DNA from: Eupeodes corollae
Lineage: Eukaryota; Arthropoda; Insecta; Diptera; Syrphidae
Assembly (NCBI RefSeq): GCF_945859685.1
Contig: NC_079149.1
Span: forward strand, 130,846,065 to 130,910,064
Length of the DNA: 64,000 nucleotides
Direction of reading: 5' to 3'
The stretch's first letter is position 1. Every line of letters begins with the position of its first letter. Both the position numbers and the translations under genes were made by a program. Of the stretch, positions 1 through 11,501 are shown piece by piece. The notes beneath the pieces were generated by a model. It had not been told where the DNA came from, searched no databases, and saw only the letters and a program-made list of their open reading frames with translations.

Positions 1-1298
1 CCTTCTTAACCCGTACTTTAATATTTCGTTTCCAGTTTAGTTTAGGGTCTAGTATAACTCCCAAATATTTTGCACTGGAAGACAATGATAGGATTGGACC
101 GTTGAGTCGAGGTAGCGTGAAGGGCGGTACTTTTGTTTTAGTTTTAAAGAGCAACAGTTCAGTTTTACATTGGTTAATTCCTAGTCCACAACTCGTGGCC
201 CAGTTGCTAACTTTCTTCAAAGCTGACTCCGTGTTTTCACTAATCACAGAGGTGTACTTTCGTGACACCAATAGCACCAAGTCATCCGCATAGGCTACCG
301 CCTTCACTCCACATCTCTCTAATTTAACGAGAATTGTATTCATGACCAGAAGCCATAGAAGAGGCGAAAGGACACCACCCTGGGGTGTTCCCCTACTCAC
401 GTGTTTTGTTGCGATTGCATTGCCTAGAGTGGCTCGAATCTTCCTACCACTGAGCATGGAAATAATCCATTCTCGAATGAAGTCTTCTACACCGAACTTA
501 ACGAGCAATTCTTCTATGGATTCGGTAAGGACGTTGTTAAAAGCACCTTCTATGTCTAGGAAGGTGGCAAGAGTAAATTCTTTACAATGGATTGTTTGTT
601 CTACAGTACGAACTACCTAATAGAGGGCAGTCTCCGTAGATTTGCCCTTAAGATAAGTATGCTGAGAGCTTTCGAGAGGTCGCGGTCGTATAAGTAGGGT
701 TTCTCTAATATGGTAATCAAGAATGCGCTCCAAGGTTTTAAGCACAAAAGATGTTAAGCTTATTGGTCTGAAATCCTTCGCGGTTTCGTGACCTTACCTA
801 CCCACTTTCGGGATAAACACTACTTTGACCTGTCTCCACGACGTGGGCAAATGTTTGAGAAGGAGACATCCTTTGAAAATTTGTTCCAGCCATGGAGCTG
901 CCACATCATGCAACTTTTGAAGAATAACTGGCAGTATGCCATCCATGCCTGGGGATTTATATGGAGAAAAAGTATTGATGGCCCACAAAATATTTTCTCT
1001 GGTTATAACGGAATTGACTTGCTCCACATGAGCTACGTTTAACTCTGTGGTTTCAAGCGATTCGGGGTTATCACTATCGCAACGCGGAAAGTGCGTCCTC
1101 ATCAGTAGCTCAAGAGATTCGGCTGGAGAGGCTATCCAGGTTCCATCAGGCGTTTTTAGAAATGAAGGATTACAATGTTCCTTCGATAAAACTTTGCTGA
1201 ACCTTGCGGAGTCCTTTATGTCTTCGATTGATTGACAGTATTCTCTCCAGTCTTGTCTTTTGACTGATGACAGGGCTTGCTTGTAAATTTTAAGAGAG
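1..1298 (-). pseudogene. Decayed non-LTR retrotransposon, reverse-transcriptase part (cut by window edge)
   Basis: Read on the minus strand, this stretch encodes the linker and reverse transcriptase of a non-LTR retrotransposon. From high to low coordinate: a pre-RT segment (about 1296-1100), the finger motif YKSPGMDGILP (about 960), SWRQVKVVFIPK (about 830), LRPISL-like FRPISLTSF (about 770), FLDIEGAFNNV (about 545), GTPQGGVLSPLLW (about 380) and the catalytic YADDLVLLV (about 285). The frame is broken near 795, and an in-frame stop sits near 620, so it is not functional. The 3' part (RNase H, tail) lies beyond position 1. It resembles the RNase H-bearing elements at 6404-8215 and 22970-26485 but is a distinct, diverged subfamily. 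Its high-coordinate end abuts a hairpin repeat exactly, suggesting 5' truncation on insertion. Confidence 0.9.
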
Positions 1299-1678
1299 TC
1301 ACGTTACAATTTATTATACAATTTTATTCAAGTCTCTAGCGTTTTTGGTTCGTAAGATATTAAAGGTTAAACAAAATGTTCACCTTTTTTTAAACTGCTA
1401 TCTTAAAAAAAACGGCCACGAAATTTTTTTAAGTGCCTTTTCTGCCTTATTATCAGTATGAAAAAATGTATTTGGAGTCGATATCTCCTCTTGTTTTTGA
1501 GCTATGGACAACGAACAAAACGTCGTGAACGTACGGACGTACGAACCTACGTAATTACGCACGCACATCTTTCTAAAAATCTTTTATTTCAACTCTAGGG
1601 ACCTTGAACCGTCCAGAAATGTCAAAGTTTTCAATTTGACAAATCGGACCCATTACAATTACTTCCTATTTGAAGTTA
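1299..1678 (-). repeat. Partial copy of hairpin-headed minisatellite repeat (family H)
   Basis: This is the first ~380 bp of the repeat that is complete at 4320-5911 and 29153-30754, here inverted. It starts with a decayed hairpin (acttcctatttgaagtt, about 1660-1677) and keeps the shared inner blocks (gtccgtacg-rich, 'tagctcaaaaac', 'aaacgctagagact' in reverse). Homology stops at 1299, where the reverse-transcriptase fragment begins. The rest of the repeat probably lies before position 1, interrupted by that insertion. Confidence 0.8.
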
Positions 1679-2274
1679 AAAACAGTTACACTCAAGAGTA
1701 AGGAATGTATTTCGGCAACAGCTGTATACATTCATGTTATGCACTAATGTCTTTGCAAATCGAATTTTTTATAATTGAAAATAATATATTTTATTTTAAC
1801 AAGCAACGTGCGGATTTATTAAGCCTGACTTATAAACAACTATTATAGTAATTAAAAGAAACTTTTAATACTTTATTTAATGTTTTTTATGAACATGTGT
1901 TGCTATCCATTTAGGATTAGCAACAAATTGAATCTTAAATTATTTACATAACAGTGTTTACCTAATTAATCTTTGTTGCTCTATAATTACATATTTTAAT
2001 TGAGTATTCAGTATATTAGACCATGAAACTCTAAATTATGGCTTAAGTGCCCGGAAAGCAAACATGGCAAAGGAGAAAACACGATTTTTTAAAATAATAT
2101 TTAAGTTTTTATAATATTATTAAATTTTAAAAAATCAATCTAAAATTATATTCAGTGATTTGTTTGTTTTCGTTTTAAACATCCTTAGATCCTAATTCCT
2201 TAAGAATAACAAATTTCAATAAATGATACAATTGTAAAAACAAGAATTAGACGTAAAGGGTGTATTTTTAGCTG
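1679..2274. other. AT-rich, no gene seen
   Basis: No open frame with recognisable protein and no clear repeat. The composition is AT-rich with short T and A runs. Confidence 0.6.
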
Positions 2275-2430
2275 TATGTCAAGTTTCGATGTTTGTTGTT
2301 TATGATTTGACAGTTGAAAATGTCAAACTATGTTGACATTTCTGTTCAGAACGGTTTGGTTATTCATCATAAATCGTTTAATACTAGAAGAACGCTTCTA
2401 AATTGTGGCAATTTATTTTAATAAAAAATA
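2275..2430 (+). repeat. Short dispersed repeat with TTTGACA/TGTCAAA dyad (family D), copy 1
   Basis: Contains TTTGACAG (2306) and TGTCAAAC (2321) as an inverted dyad, followed by 'tgttgacatttctgttca', 'cataaatcgttt' and 'acgcttc' blocks. The same order of blocks recurs at 13290-13430 (same strand) and in reverse at 50690-50830. A weaker relative occurs at about 2611-2665. The family is unnamed here. It is a decayed dispersed element, without visible ends. Confidence 0.6.
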
Positions 2431-3591
2431 AATCTGTTCTACGCGCCCATTATACTTTGTTCAGTAATGAAGCTCATTCATTTCTGGTTGAATGATTTCG
2501 TCAATAAGCAAAGTTGTGTATGGAGTTAAGACAATCCTCAAGCCATTAAGGAACGAACATTACATCAACTCAAATTTAATAATCTGTGCCCTTTACACGC
2601 TGGTGGTATGGTTTGACAGTTGGCAGTGTAAAAATATTTTGACATTTCTGTTCATCATGGTTTCGTATAACGCCACAACAACAATTGTGGAAATTGGTGT
2701 AACTAACATACACGTATTTAAAAAAAGGTACAAAATTGCTTACTTGTGTTATCAAATGTCCCACTGTACAACGTTTAAGTTATAATTGAATCATACTGGT
2801 AATAATTACATACTCTCATGTACCTACGTACCCAATCTGTAATCATAAATGTGCTGTGTTTGTACATACTCTACTCCAGTCTATTACCTTTAAATCTTTC
2901 AAGTACTGCGTCAGGTATTTATTACACGCTGTATAATGATAATAATTACAGAAAAACCTGTGTATACCTACCCTCAATTCCCATTAAGCATGAAAATCCA
3001 TTAATTATTGCTTTTTCTGGATTCATTTTATATCCGCCATTAGCATTGAAAGAAATGTACTTAATTTGTTTCTTGGTAATGAATTATTCAATTAAATTTT
3101 AAATTGGTATTGCAACCTTTAAGCTTTCGTTTTGTTGTATTGGTCAGTGTTTTGCGTCGGTGTGAAAGCTGAAAGCTCTTTTTTGTTTGTTTGGCGTGAT
3201 TTCGTGTTTTCATCAGTCAAACAATTTCCATTCGTCGAACGTCGCGTCGTATCGGCATCGAGTTCGCTTCAATTCGCTGTTTCTGTTTGATTCGAGTGAA
3301 TTATTCATTTTCTTTAAGATTTTCTTATAAATAAATACAAAATGAATGTGATTTGTGATTGAATATTGTATTCATATCAATTTCAATGGTGTTTTGTCTT
3401 TTGTGTGTTGTGTTGCATTGTTTAATTTTTAATTAAGGTGACACTAATGTAATTAACAGTAATTTGATTTACTCAACAGCTGTTGTACTTTTAATCTTGA
3501 AAGCTTTTTCTTTTCTGTTAAGTTTTACATAGTACGGTGCAGACAGAGATATAGGATAATCAAATTATTAAAAGTAGAGTGAAGTTTGAAA
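2431..3591 (+). other. Upstream region / probable 5' UTR of the BED-hAT gene
   Basis: No convincing protein-coding frame. The last ~450 bp before the start codon at 3592 (about 3120-3591) are less repeat-like and contain GC-richer patches such as 'cgaacgtcgcgtcgtatcgg' (3236-3255). They probably hold the promoter and 5' UTR of the downstream gene. No TATA box could be assigned with confidence, and the transcription start is not visible from sequence alone. Confidence 0.4.
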
Positions 3592-6500
3592 ATGGATTCA
3601 AGTTTGGAGTCAGACGATAGTACAGTGGATCCGTCGTACATTGAATTAGAACATTCAATGAAACAAGAAATCGATTCGCAACATTTTGAAGATGCTAGCA
3701 GTTATCATTCAAATTTACCAAAGGCGTTTTGTAAAAGTGAAGTCGGGTAGGTAGTTGAAAAATAGGATTTTGTAGTTTTAACTTATATTTGAAGCCGGCA
3801 TTTTTCATTTGTAGGTCTCCCTGTTCTTCTATGCTGACTGCTGTGAGTTCGAATGTTTTCGAAAAAATGCCACTAATTTTTAACGGAAACTATTTTAAAG
3901 TTGTAAAACGGGTAAGTTTAAGTACCTACTAAGAGGAGTTAATCTACGTTTGTAGGCATAACATCGATTTTGTGTATAGCTTGTTTAAAAAAAAAAAAAC
4001 AGAGCCATATCTACAAAATAGATTAAGCCAATTCCTAATTAAAGTGGATTATAATTACCTATGCGTGTACATCATTTTCTGAATCATGGGAGTTTTAAGA
4101 ACTCTTTGCTGTTTTTAGTTCCAAGCAGGCTTGAATTAGTAAAATACTCCATAAAAACAAAATACAAAAATGTGGAAACAGAAATAAATATATCCGATAA
4201 GTAGGTCGGAAATCAAATTTCAATTTTGACAGGCAGTTAAACTTGTCAGATTTGACATTTATTGTGGTTTTTACTCTTTTCAATGATTATCAATTGTTTT
4301 CAATGAATATTGTATTTTTAACTTCCCATAGGAAGTTATTGTAATGGGTCCGATTTGTCAAATTGAAAATTTTGACATTTCTCGACGTTTCAAGGTCCCT
4401 AGAGTCGAAATAAAAGATTTTTAGAAAGATGTGTGAACGACCGTACGTTCGCGACGTTTTTTCGTGGTCCATAGCTCAAGAACCAGAAGAGATATCGATT
4501 TCAAATAAATTTAGTTATACAGATAATAAAGCAGAAAGATGCAGAAAGGGCTTTCAAGAAAATTGCGTTGGTGTTTTTTTTACCATAGAAGTTTGAAAAA
4601 AAGGTGAACATTTTGGTTAACCTTAAATATCTTACGAACAAAAAACGCTAGAGACTTGAATTAAATTTTATATAATATATTGTAACGTGATATCAAAGAA
4701 ATATATTTTTTAAAAAATCCATTTAATGGTTTTTTTATAAATCAAAAAAAAAATGAAAAAAAAAATTGTCACCTCCAAAATTTTACGACTAAAATATGAT
4801 TTCATCTCCAAAACAATTTTGTGCAACGAAGAATAATGTTTTTGACATCTAATACAATTTTGAGAAAAATCGGATTGACAGTTTTTTTTTATAAAAAATA
4901 GAAATCTAAAAAAAAAACATTACTCAAAGTTGGTAAAAATTGAATATCGATTCAAATATCTTTTCAAAAACTTGAAATTTAGGCTTCAAACTTATTTAAT
5001 TTTATAAGAAATATTGTTTTCAACATTCTGAAAAAATGTTGAGAAAAATCGAATTGGCAGTTTTTTTACAAAAAATTAAAAACCGAAAAAAAATTAACAA
5101 AAGTTAATAAAAAATGATTTTCGACTCAAATATCTTTTCAAAACTTTGAGATATTGGCTTTAATTTACTTTTATCTCAAAAAATATTGTTGTCAACACTC
5201 AGTAAAATTTTGAAAAAATCGAATTGACTGTTTTTTTACAAAAAATAAAAACCTAAAAAAAAATGTATAAAAGTTGGTAAAAATTGATTTTCGACTCAAA
5301 TATCTTTTCAAAACTTTGAGATATTGGCTTTATTTTACTTTAATCTTTCAAAAAATATTGTTGTCAACGTTCAGTAAAATTTTGAGAAAAATCTTACTGA
5401 CAATTTTTTTTAACAAAAAATAAAAACTTAAAAGAAAATTTAACAAAAGTTTGTAAAAATTGAATTTTGACTCAAATATCTTTTTAAAACTCTGAGATAT
5501 TGGCTTCAAACTAATTTTATCTCATAAGAAATATTGTTTTCAACATTCTGAAAAATGTTGAGAAAAATCAAATTGACAGTTTTTGTACAAAAAAATTAAA
5601 AACCTAAAAAAGATTTAACAAAAGTTATTAAAAATTGATTTTCGATTCAAATATCTTTTCAAAAATTAAAAATATTGGCTTCCAACTTATTTTATTTCAC
5701 AGAAAATATAATAAAAATATAAAATATATTCAGTAATTTTTATATAAAAATCCAACAGTCCGTTTTTTCATAAAAAATAAAATCTACAAACAATAGTACG
5801 AAAATTTGGTAAAAATTGATACGAGTACATTATAGACAAACTTTTAAGCAAGACAAATCGACAGACGAGATGGAAAGTTATCAGTGTGGGTCGCATACCA
5901 TCCTCTTTTTTAATTGGGTTCAAGGTTGTTCAACTAAAGGATTGCCATTTTTGTACCCAACTGTCAGTTTTTTTAAATGATAAATTCTAACCTAAAATGC
6001 TATAATTACAATCATTTTATTTCCTTGAAAATAAATAAGTCTGTTATAAGAGATTCAATGATATGAACATGATTGAAAATGTGGAATGTGATTAGATTTT
6101 AATTTAAAACTTATATAAATCTGAGCTTTTCCATTGGTTTATTTGAATTTTGATTTAAGAAAATGATTATTTTTGCCTTCAATGGAAAACGATAAAAAGA
6201 TTATTTTTTTTAGTTTGGTATTCTTTCTTCGATGTCGTTGTCAAAATTTCATTGAAATCAAAAAAGTCAGACTGACATTATTATTGCAGCAAGTTTCTAG
6301 AACTAGAATGAAATAATTTGAAAGAAAACTCATTTGACATTTCATTTTATAGTTCACAATGACTTTTTTAAGCAAAAATCACAATGGAACTCGTCTCAAA
6401 TTAGGTTAGGTTAGGTTAGGTTATAGTGGCTGTCCAAGATGGAACGGACACACTTAGGCCAGTTTAATGGCCCATTGTGATACCACATGAATCTTGAGGC

Positions 6501-9500
6501 TTCCTCCTAAGCTCAATGGAACCAGTTAGAGTCTCTTACGAAACGTGAGAGGCTGATTATCCCGATATGATTTAGATCGTTTAGATCGTTAAAGAAGAAT
6601 TCTCCTAGGTAATTCTTGCGTTTTCGAGCTAGAGCAGGGCATGTGCAGAGAAGATGAAGAACCGTTTCTTCCTCTTCCTCGTCCATACAGCTTCTGCAAA
6701 AGTCATTTGAGAATACGCCTAGTCTCATGGCGTGCTTTCCTATTAGACAGTGTCCGGTTATGACACCTATTATCGAGCTTATATGCGATCTGCTTAGAGA
6801 GAGCGAGCACCTTGAACGTTTTAAATCCAGTGTTGGCCAGATGTTTTTTGTGGCTTGACACGTGGTGATGTTGGTCCACCTGGTGCCTGCCCTCCTCACA
6901 GCGTCTTGCATTAGTAGCAGTTTACAAGTAGCGATTGGTATGCCAGTACTTGCCAAACGTGGTAGGATGGGTTGTACTGTACCGTTCCTGGCGAGTTCAT
7001 CTGCCTTACAGTTACCTGGAATGTCTCTATGGCCCGGCACCCAGCAAAGGTGAATATTAAACTGTTGCGCCATCTCCATTAGAGATGATCGACAGTTATG
7101 GACAGTTATAGAGTTTGTAGAGACTGAGTCCAGAGATTTGATAGCGGCCTGGCTGTCGGAGAAAATACGGATATCAGATGTTGATATCACGTTTTCTTTG
7201 AGCCAAGACAAGACTTCCTTAATCGCCAAAAGTTCCGCCTGGAACACGCTACAATGATTGGGAAGGCGGAATGAGAGACTTAATTTCAGTCGTTCAGAGT
7301 ACACACCACCACCAACCCCTTCTTTGGTCTTTGAGCCATCTGTGTAAAAGTGGATTGACTCATCCTCTAAGAATGTCCTATCCTCCCAAAAAGATCTGGT
7401 AGGTATAGAAATCTGGAAATTCCTATCGAATTGTAGTTGGGGGATGGTGTAGTCTGTGTGCTTTGGAATTGATTCTAAGTACCTTAGAATTACGGAGTGG
7501 CCAATGTTGTTGTTAGTCCACTGCGACGAAGCATTGAGGCGGATAGCAGAGCTTGCAGCTATTTGTTTACTAAATATGTCAAGAGGTGTAAGGTAGAGCA
7601 AGGTGTCCAGTGCCGCAGACGGGGTCGTGCGAAGCGATCCGCTTATACATAGGCAGGCTGAACGTTGAACTTTATTCAACTTATCCCTGTTTATACCTTT
7701 CTCTAAAGCAGTCCACCATACTGCCACACCGTACGTTAAAATCGGTCTGATTACCGATGTGTATAGCCAATGCGTGATTCTGGGTTGTAAACCCCATTTA
7801 TTACCAATAGCTTTTTTGCAAGAGAAGAGAGCTACAGTAGCTTTTTTGACTCTTTCCTGTACGTTGCGTTTCCAATTTAGTTTTTTGTCTAAGACAAGAC
7901 CTAGGTATTTGGCCTCGTCTGAGAATTTTAATTGGATTCCTTTAATGTAAGGAGGGTTGACAAATGGAATTTTGTATCTCCTCGAAAATAAGACCAGATC
8001 GGTTTTGTGTGGGTTAACACCCAGTCCACACCGATCAGCCCAGAGTATTAGTCTGTCCAAGGCATTTTGTAAGAGTTCTTTTAGGATATTAAGATGCTTT
8101 CCTGAAACTGCTATAGCAACGTCGTCCGCATAGGCTATCACTCTGAAACCCTCCGCATCCAGACTAGTTAGGATTTCATTCACCACTAGGTTCCAGAGGA
8201 GAGGGGATAGAACACCGTCTCAAATTAAGTGCTGTCAAAAATAATTTGTTTCGAGTTGATAGACGATCGACAATCCTCGATTGTATTAAGTTACGTGCCA
8301 GACACCCCAGATTTTATTTGAAACTTTCCAAGACAGTTGACAGAAATGTTTAAAAAACGAGATTTCCAAGCACAACTAAGGCGAAAATCGTAGATATTTG
8401 TTATTAATTACTTTTTTGTGTCGATACAATTCATTGTGAGTATTGGCATATAAATACTTTTAACCTTTGTTGACATCTGTCAGGTAGACAAGGTAGCCAC
8501 AAGTTGGCGTTGGAAGTTTTATATAAAAAGTCAAGTACAAAAAAATACAATAGCTAATATCGTCGTACCCATTAGGTGCCGCTTCCATTAAAACCTACAT
8601 ACGTGTCATATACAAAGGCGATATTTAACAGAAAGGGTGTGTCCAATAATAATGTCAATGCAATTGTGTCAAAGTTAGACCTGTTCAATAGATTTTCCTT
8701 CTCAAATAATAAAGAAATGTTTACACTAAATATTATTCTGTCAGTGTTTTTACAAATGAAATCAATAAATATAATTTTTTGGCAGGTTATAGCTTTGACA
8801 GGTTTTTGTCATTGGAAGCAAATTTCCTCTAACTTTTGAGGTTACAGTTGATCATTGGAATTAAAACTGACGGTGGAAATGCAAAGAAAATGGAATACTT
8901 TCAGTGGAAAGATTATGTTCCGATTATGTTGACATTACTTAAAATTGTTATTGCTCTGTTTCATTTGTTTTTGTTTTGTTTAAGATATAAAACAATTTTT
9001 CAAAAATTGTAAAAAAATATCAAAATAAGTAAAACGGATTTTGATAAATTTGTTGGTATAAATTTTTGTTTTTAAATTTTCAATTTCGATTTGTTTCTAC
9101 AAATGAAATAACGTCTACAACGTTTTTTTCTGGGAATTTTGTTTTAAATGTCAAAGTAGTTTTCGAAAAAAAGCATTTAGAAGTAATTCACACAGCAAAA
9201 AGTAAAATTTGATTTTTCATTGAAGCAAACATTACACTTTTATCGTTGTAGAAAATTTAACCAATTTATATTTAATTATGAAGGCATTGACATTTAAGGG
9301 TGTGTTAAAAAAATATCTCAAGTTAGCTTTCCTTGTTGCATATTTATTTCCTCTTTCAGATTGGCGATACTGATCATCAAAAGAAAGCACGAGGCATTTT
9401 AGCCCAGTGTAATTTTTGTGCTACAACAAAAATCATAAAAGGTTCATTGAATATAACATCGAATTTTATTCAACATCTTAAAAAACGTCATCGCATCAAA

Positions 9501-11394
9501 TACGAAGAATATCTTAAAGAAAAAAATGATATTGGAAAATCCCAACGACCAATGGTTGTTGATAGAACATCTAATTCATTCAATGAAAAATCAACTATTT
9601 CAGAATTTGATGAAAATATTTTGACATTTGTCATTGAAAATACTTTGCCATTGTCAATTGTTGAAAGTCCATCATTTATGGCCCTATTTAGGGGAACAGG
9701 TTTAGTGACGTGTACTAAAAAACAAATGATGAATATGCTAGATACAAAATATTATGGAATGATGACAAGACTAAGCGATACATTGACAAGTGTGCCATAT
9801 GTTTGCACCACATTAAATGTTTGGCTCTGCAAAAGGAAATACATTTTCGGATACACCTGTCATTGGATAGATGGCACTAATTATTCTAGAAAATCAGCAG
9901 CTCTGAGGTTTCAGAGTTTCGGTGCAGAAGGTGCGTTCGAAAATATTCGGGACGCTCTACACCGCACCAACAGTGCTTTCGGTTTAGGAGATGATAAAAT
10001 TATTAGCACCATTACCGACAACGATGATAATGTAGTAGATGCTTTTAAAGAATTCGGACTTCAAGGTAAGTTAATGAAGTAAACATTCAAATGATTACAT
10101 ATTATATTTTGTTTTTTAAAGATTTTTATGAATTCAGCGATGAAGATGAACAAGATCTATGCGAAGATGACAAAGCTAAGATACTTCCAGATTTATCAAA
10201 TATTTTCCAAAGATATCCACCGCACCATAAGTGCGTCATACATGATCTCTTTTCACTTGCAACAACAGACTTTATTGATCTATTAAAATTAAATAGCAGT
10301 CTTCACCAATTACATCAAATATCCTTCAAAAGGTAAGCTTTTAACAATTTTAAAGTTTCATTCACAATAAGTTCTGTTTCCTTTCGTTTAAGATGCACTG
10401 AAATTTGGAGCAAATGCACAACACCTGAGAAATCAGAAATGGCTAAAACCTTCGTTCCATTCTCATTGATTTTACCCACATCAACCGATTGGTATTCGAT
10501 GTTTGATTCCATACGATGTTTGTTAAACAACAAAGACAAACTTTACAATTTATGTTTCTTCCTAGAAACATCAAATTTTACATATGCCGAAATTGAGTAC
10601 TTAGAGGAATATTGTCGCCTGATGGAACCAATAGCTGAGGCATTTAAATTTCTTCAAATCGAATCTCAAATGCTTTATGGCTATTTCCTGCCGACTTTGG
10701 TGACTATCAAAGTAAAATTTGATAAACTAGATTTGGGATCTTTTAAGTACCTTACAGAGTTGGGTCTTCAAATGGGTAATAAATTATTTGAAAGATTTCA
10801 AAATTTCTTCGAAATTCGAGAAGAGTGTATTGATGCTGTAGTTGCATCGGTATCGTGTCCAATTATCAAATTGAAATTTGTCAAAGCACTAAGTCAGATT
10901 GCTCCAAATGTCAGTGTTGAACAAATTCAATCGCACTTTATTGACTATGCCAAGGAGTTTCGAAGAGACGCAGAAACAGTAAATCAACAAGATTCGTTTC
11001 AGGGATCTTCAACAGTTCATAATTTCTTCGATTTTGGACAATGTTCGAACGGTAAGTTATTGAGTGTTTTTATAAGAAATGTTGGCTTTATTATATTCAA
11101 TTCTTCCATTTTTTGTTTTCAGTGAGCGTTAAACAGGAAATCGATCCTCTTCTACATATTAGAAGGGAATTCAATCGGTACTTATCCGACGAAGACAACA
11201 GCCTCAGTTCGTTAGATCGATATCCGGTTGTTAAGAATGTTTTTATAAAATACAACACTACATTACCATCTTATGCATCAGTTAGAAGACTTTTCGCCTA
11301 TTCGGGTGTTACTTCCAGTAGAAGGAATTTAAAGATGTCAAGTCGACATTTTGAAAGACTTGTTATAATGAAAGCCAATGATGTTTGTTTCTAA
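3592..11394 (+). CDS. BED zinc-finger, hAT-transposase-like protein (domesticated), six exons, 699 aa
   Basis: Exons: 3592-3746, 3815-3911, 9360-10065, 10122-10332, 10393-11051, 11123-11394. All junctions are GT/AG, and together they give one frame of 700 codons including the stop. Residues ~1-51 are acidic and Ser-rich. Residues ~70-130 form a BED zinc finger split between exons 2 and 3: aromatic FKVV, CNFC, then HLKKRH. Exon 3 then shows the hAT core: TLNVWLC, GYTCHWID, RKSAALRF and ITDNDDNVVDAF. Exon 6 is the hAT dimerisation region (YPVVKNVF, SYASVRRLFAYSGV, RRNLKMSSRHFERLVIMKAN). Several catalytic positions look altered (for example VW instead of DxW), so transposition activity is unlikely. 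Length and layout resemble the DREF/ZBED1 type, nuclear DNA-binding factors, but orthology cannot be shown here. No terminal inverted repeats or target duplication flank it, and the introns argue for a host gene. Intron 2 (5.4 kb) carries two repeat insertions. Confidence 0.88.
4320..5911 (+). repeat. Hairpin-headed minisatellite repeat (family H), full copy in intron 2
   Basis: Begins with the 7-bp stem hairpin AACTTCC-CATA-GGAAGTT (4320-4337). A unique head of ~500 bp follows, then about five degenerate tandem units of ~175 bp, each with 'gagaaaaatcgaattgacag', 'cgactcaaatatcttttc' and 'gatattggctt' blocks (about 4850-5720). The end is 'gtgtgggtcgcatacc' followed by a T run. A second copy of nearly equal length lies at 29153-30754 and a partial one at 1299-1678. 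It has no coding capacity. The central tandem repeats with a short palindromic head recall Helitron/Helentron-derived non-autonomous elements, but that class is not proven. Confidence 0.85.
6401..6423 (-). repeat. (TTAGG)n 3' tail of the intronic non-LTR element
   Basis: Four TTAGG units plus TTA directly abut the 3' end of the minus-strand element; read in element sense the tail is (CCTAA)n. The first TTA is shared with the target-site duplication. The same pentamer tail ends the related element at 22970. Confidence 0.85.
6404..8215 (-). mobile_element. Young 5'-truncated non-LTR retrotransposon with 12-bp target-site duplication
   Basis: The element lies antisense in intron 2 of the BED-hAT gene. 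It is bounded by a perfect 12-bp duplication CGTCTCAAATTA at 6392-6403 and 8216-8227. Its 3' end (low coordinate) carries the (CCTAA)n tail; its 5' end is cut inside the reverse transcriptase, just before the LSPLLW motif. The open frame is uninterrupted, which points to a recent insertion. A longer but decayed relative lies at 22970-26485. RT plus RNase H without LTRs places it in the I/LOA/R1-like group; the exact clade needs a tree. Confidence 0.93.
6513..8215 (-). CDS. Reverse transcriptase (C-terminal part) and RNase H of the non-LTR element, 5'-truncated
   Basis: One uninterrupted frame of about 567 codons, read from 8215 down to the stop at 6513. No native start is present; the methionine at 8186 is internal. 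Order: LSPLLWNLVVNEILTSL, catalytic AYADDVAIAVSG, DEAKYLGLVLDKKLNWK (RT thumb side), a connection with WKR and RPILTYGVAVWW, then RNase H with FYTDGSKTKEGVGGG (first Asp), FQAELLAIKEVL (Glu), IFSDSQAAIKSLDS (Asp) and VPGHRDIPGNCKADELAR (His/Asp). The end carries a Cys-rich CRSCMDEEEEETVLHLLCTC motif (CCHC-like). All four RNase H acidic positions are kept, but the protein lacks endonuclease and RT fingers, so this copy cannot move by itself. Confidence 0.9.
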
Positions 11395-11398
11395 TAAA
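11393..11398 (+). promoter_or_regulatory. AATAAA polyadenylation signal overlapping the BED-hAT stop codon
   Basis: The stop TAA (11392-11394) runs straight into AATAAA at 11393-11398, so the 3' UTR is probably very short. The convergent neighbour has the same arrangement. Confidence 0.6.
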
Positions 11399-11501
11399 AA
11401 GATTAATATTTAGTACATTTTTTGCATTTTTCATTATCATCATCGACATTTTTTTACACCTTACATAAAAAACCCAAAACATTTAGTGTCATTACTTTAA
11501 G

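Noticed and set aside
6862..7950. Plus-strand frames opposite the intronic retrotransposon
   Set aside because: Shadows of the clear minus-strand RT/RNase H frame.
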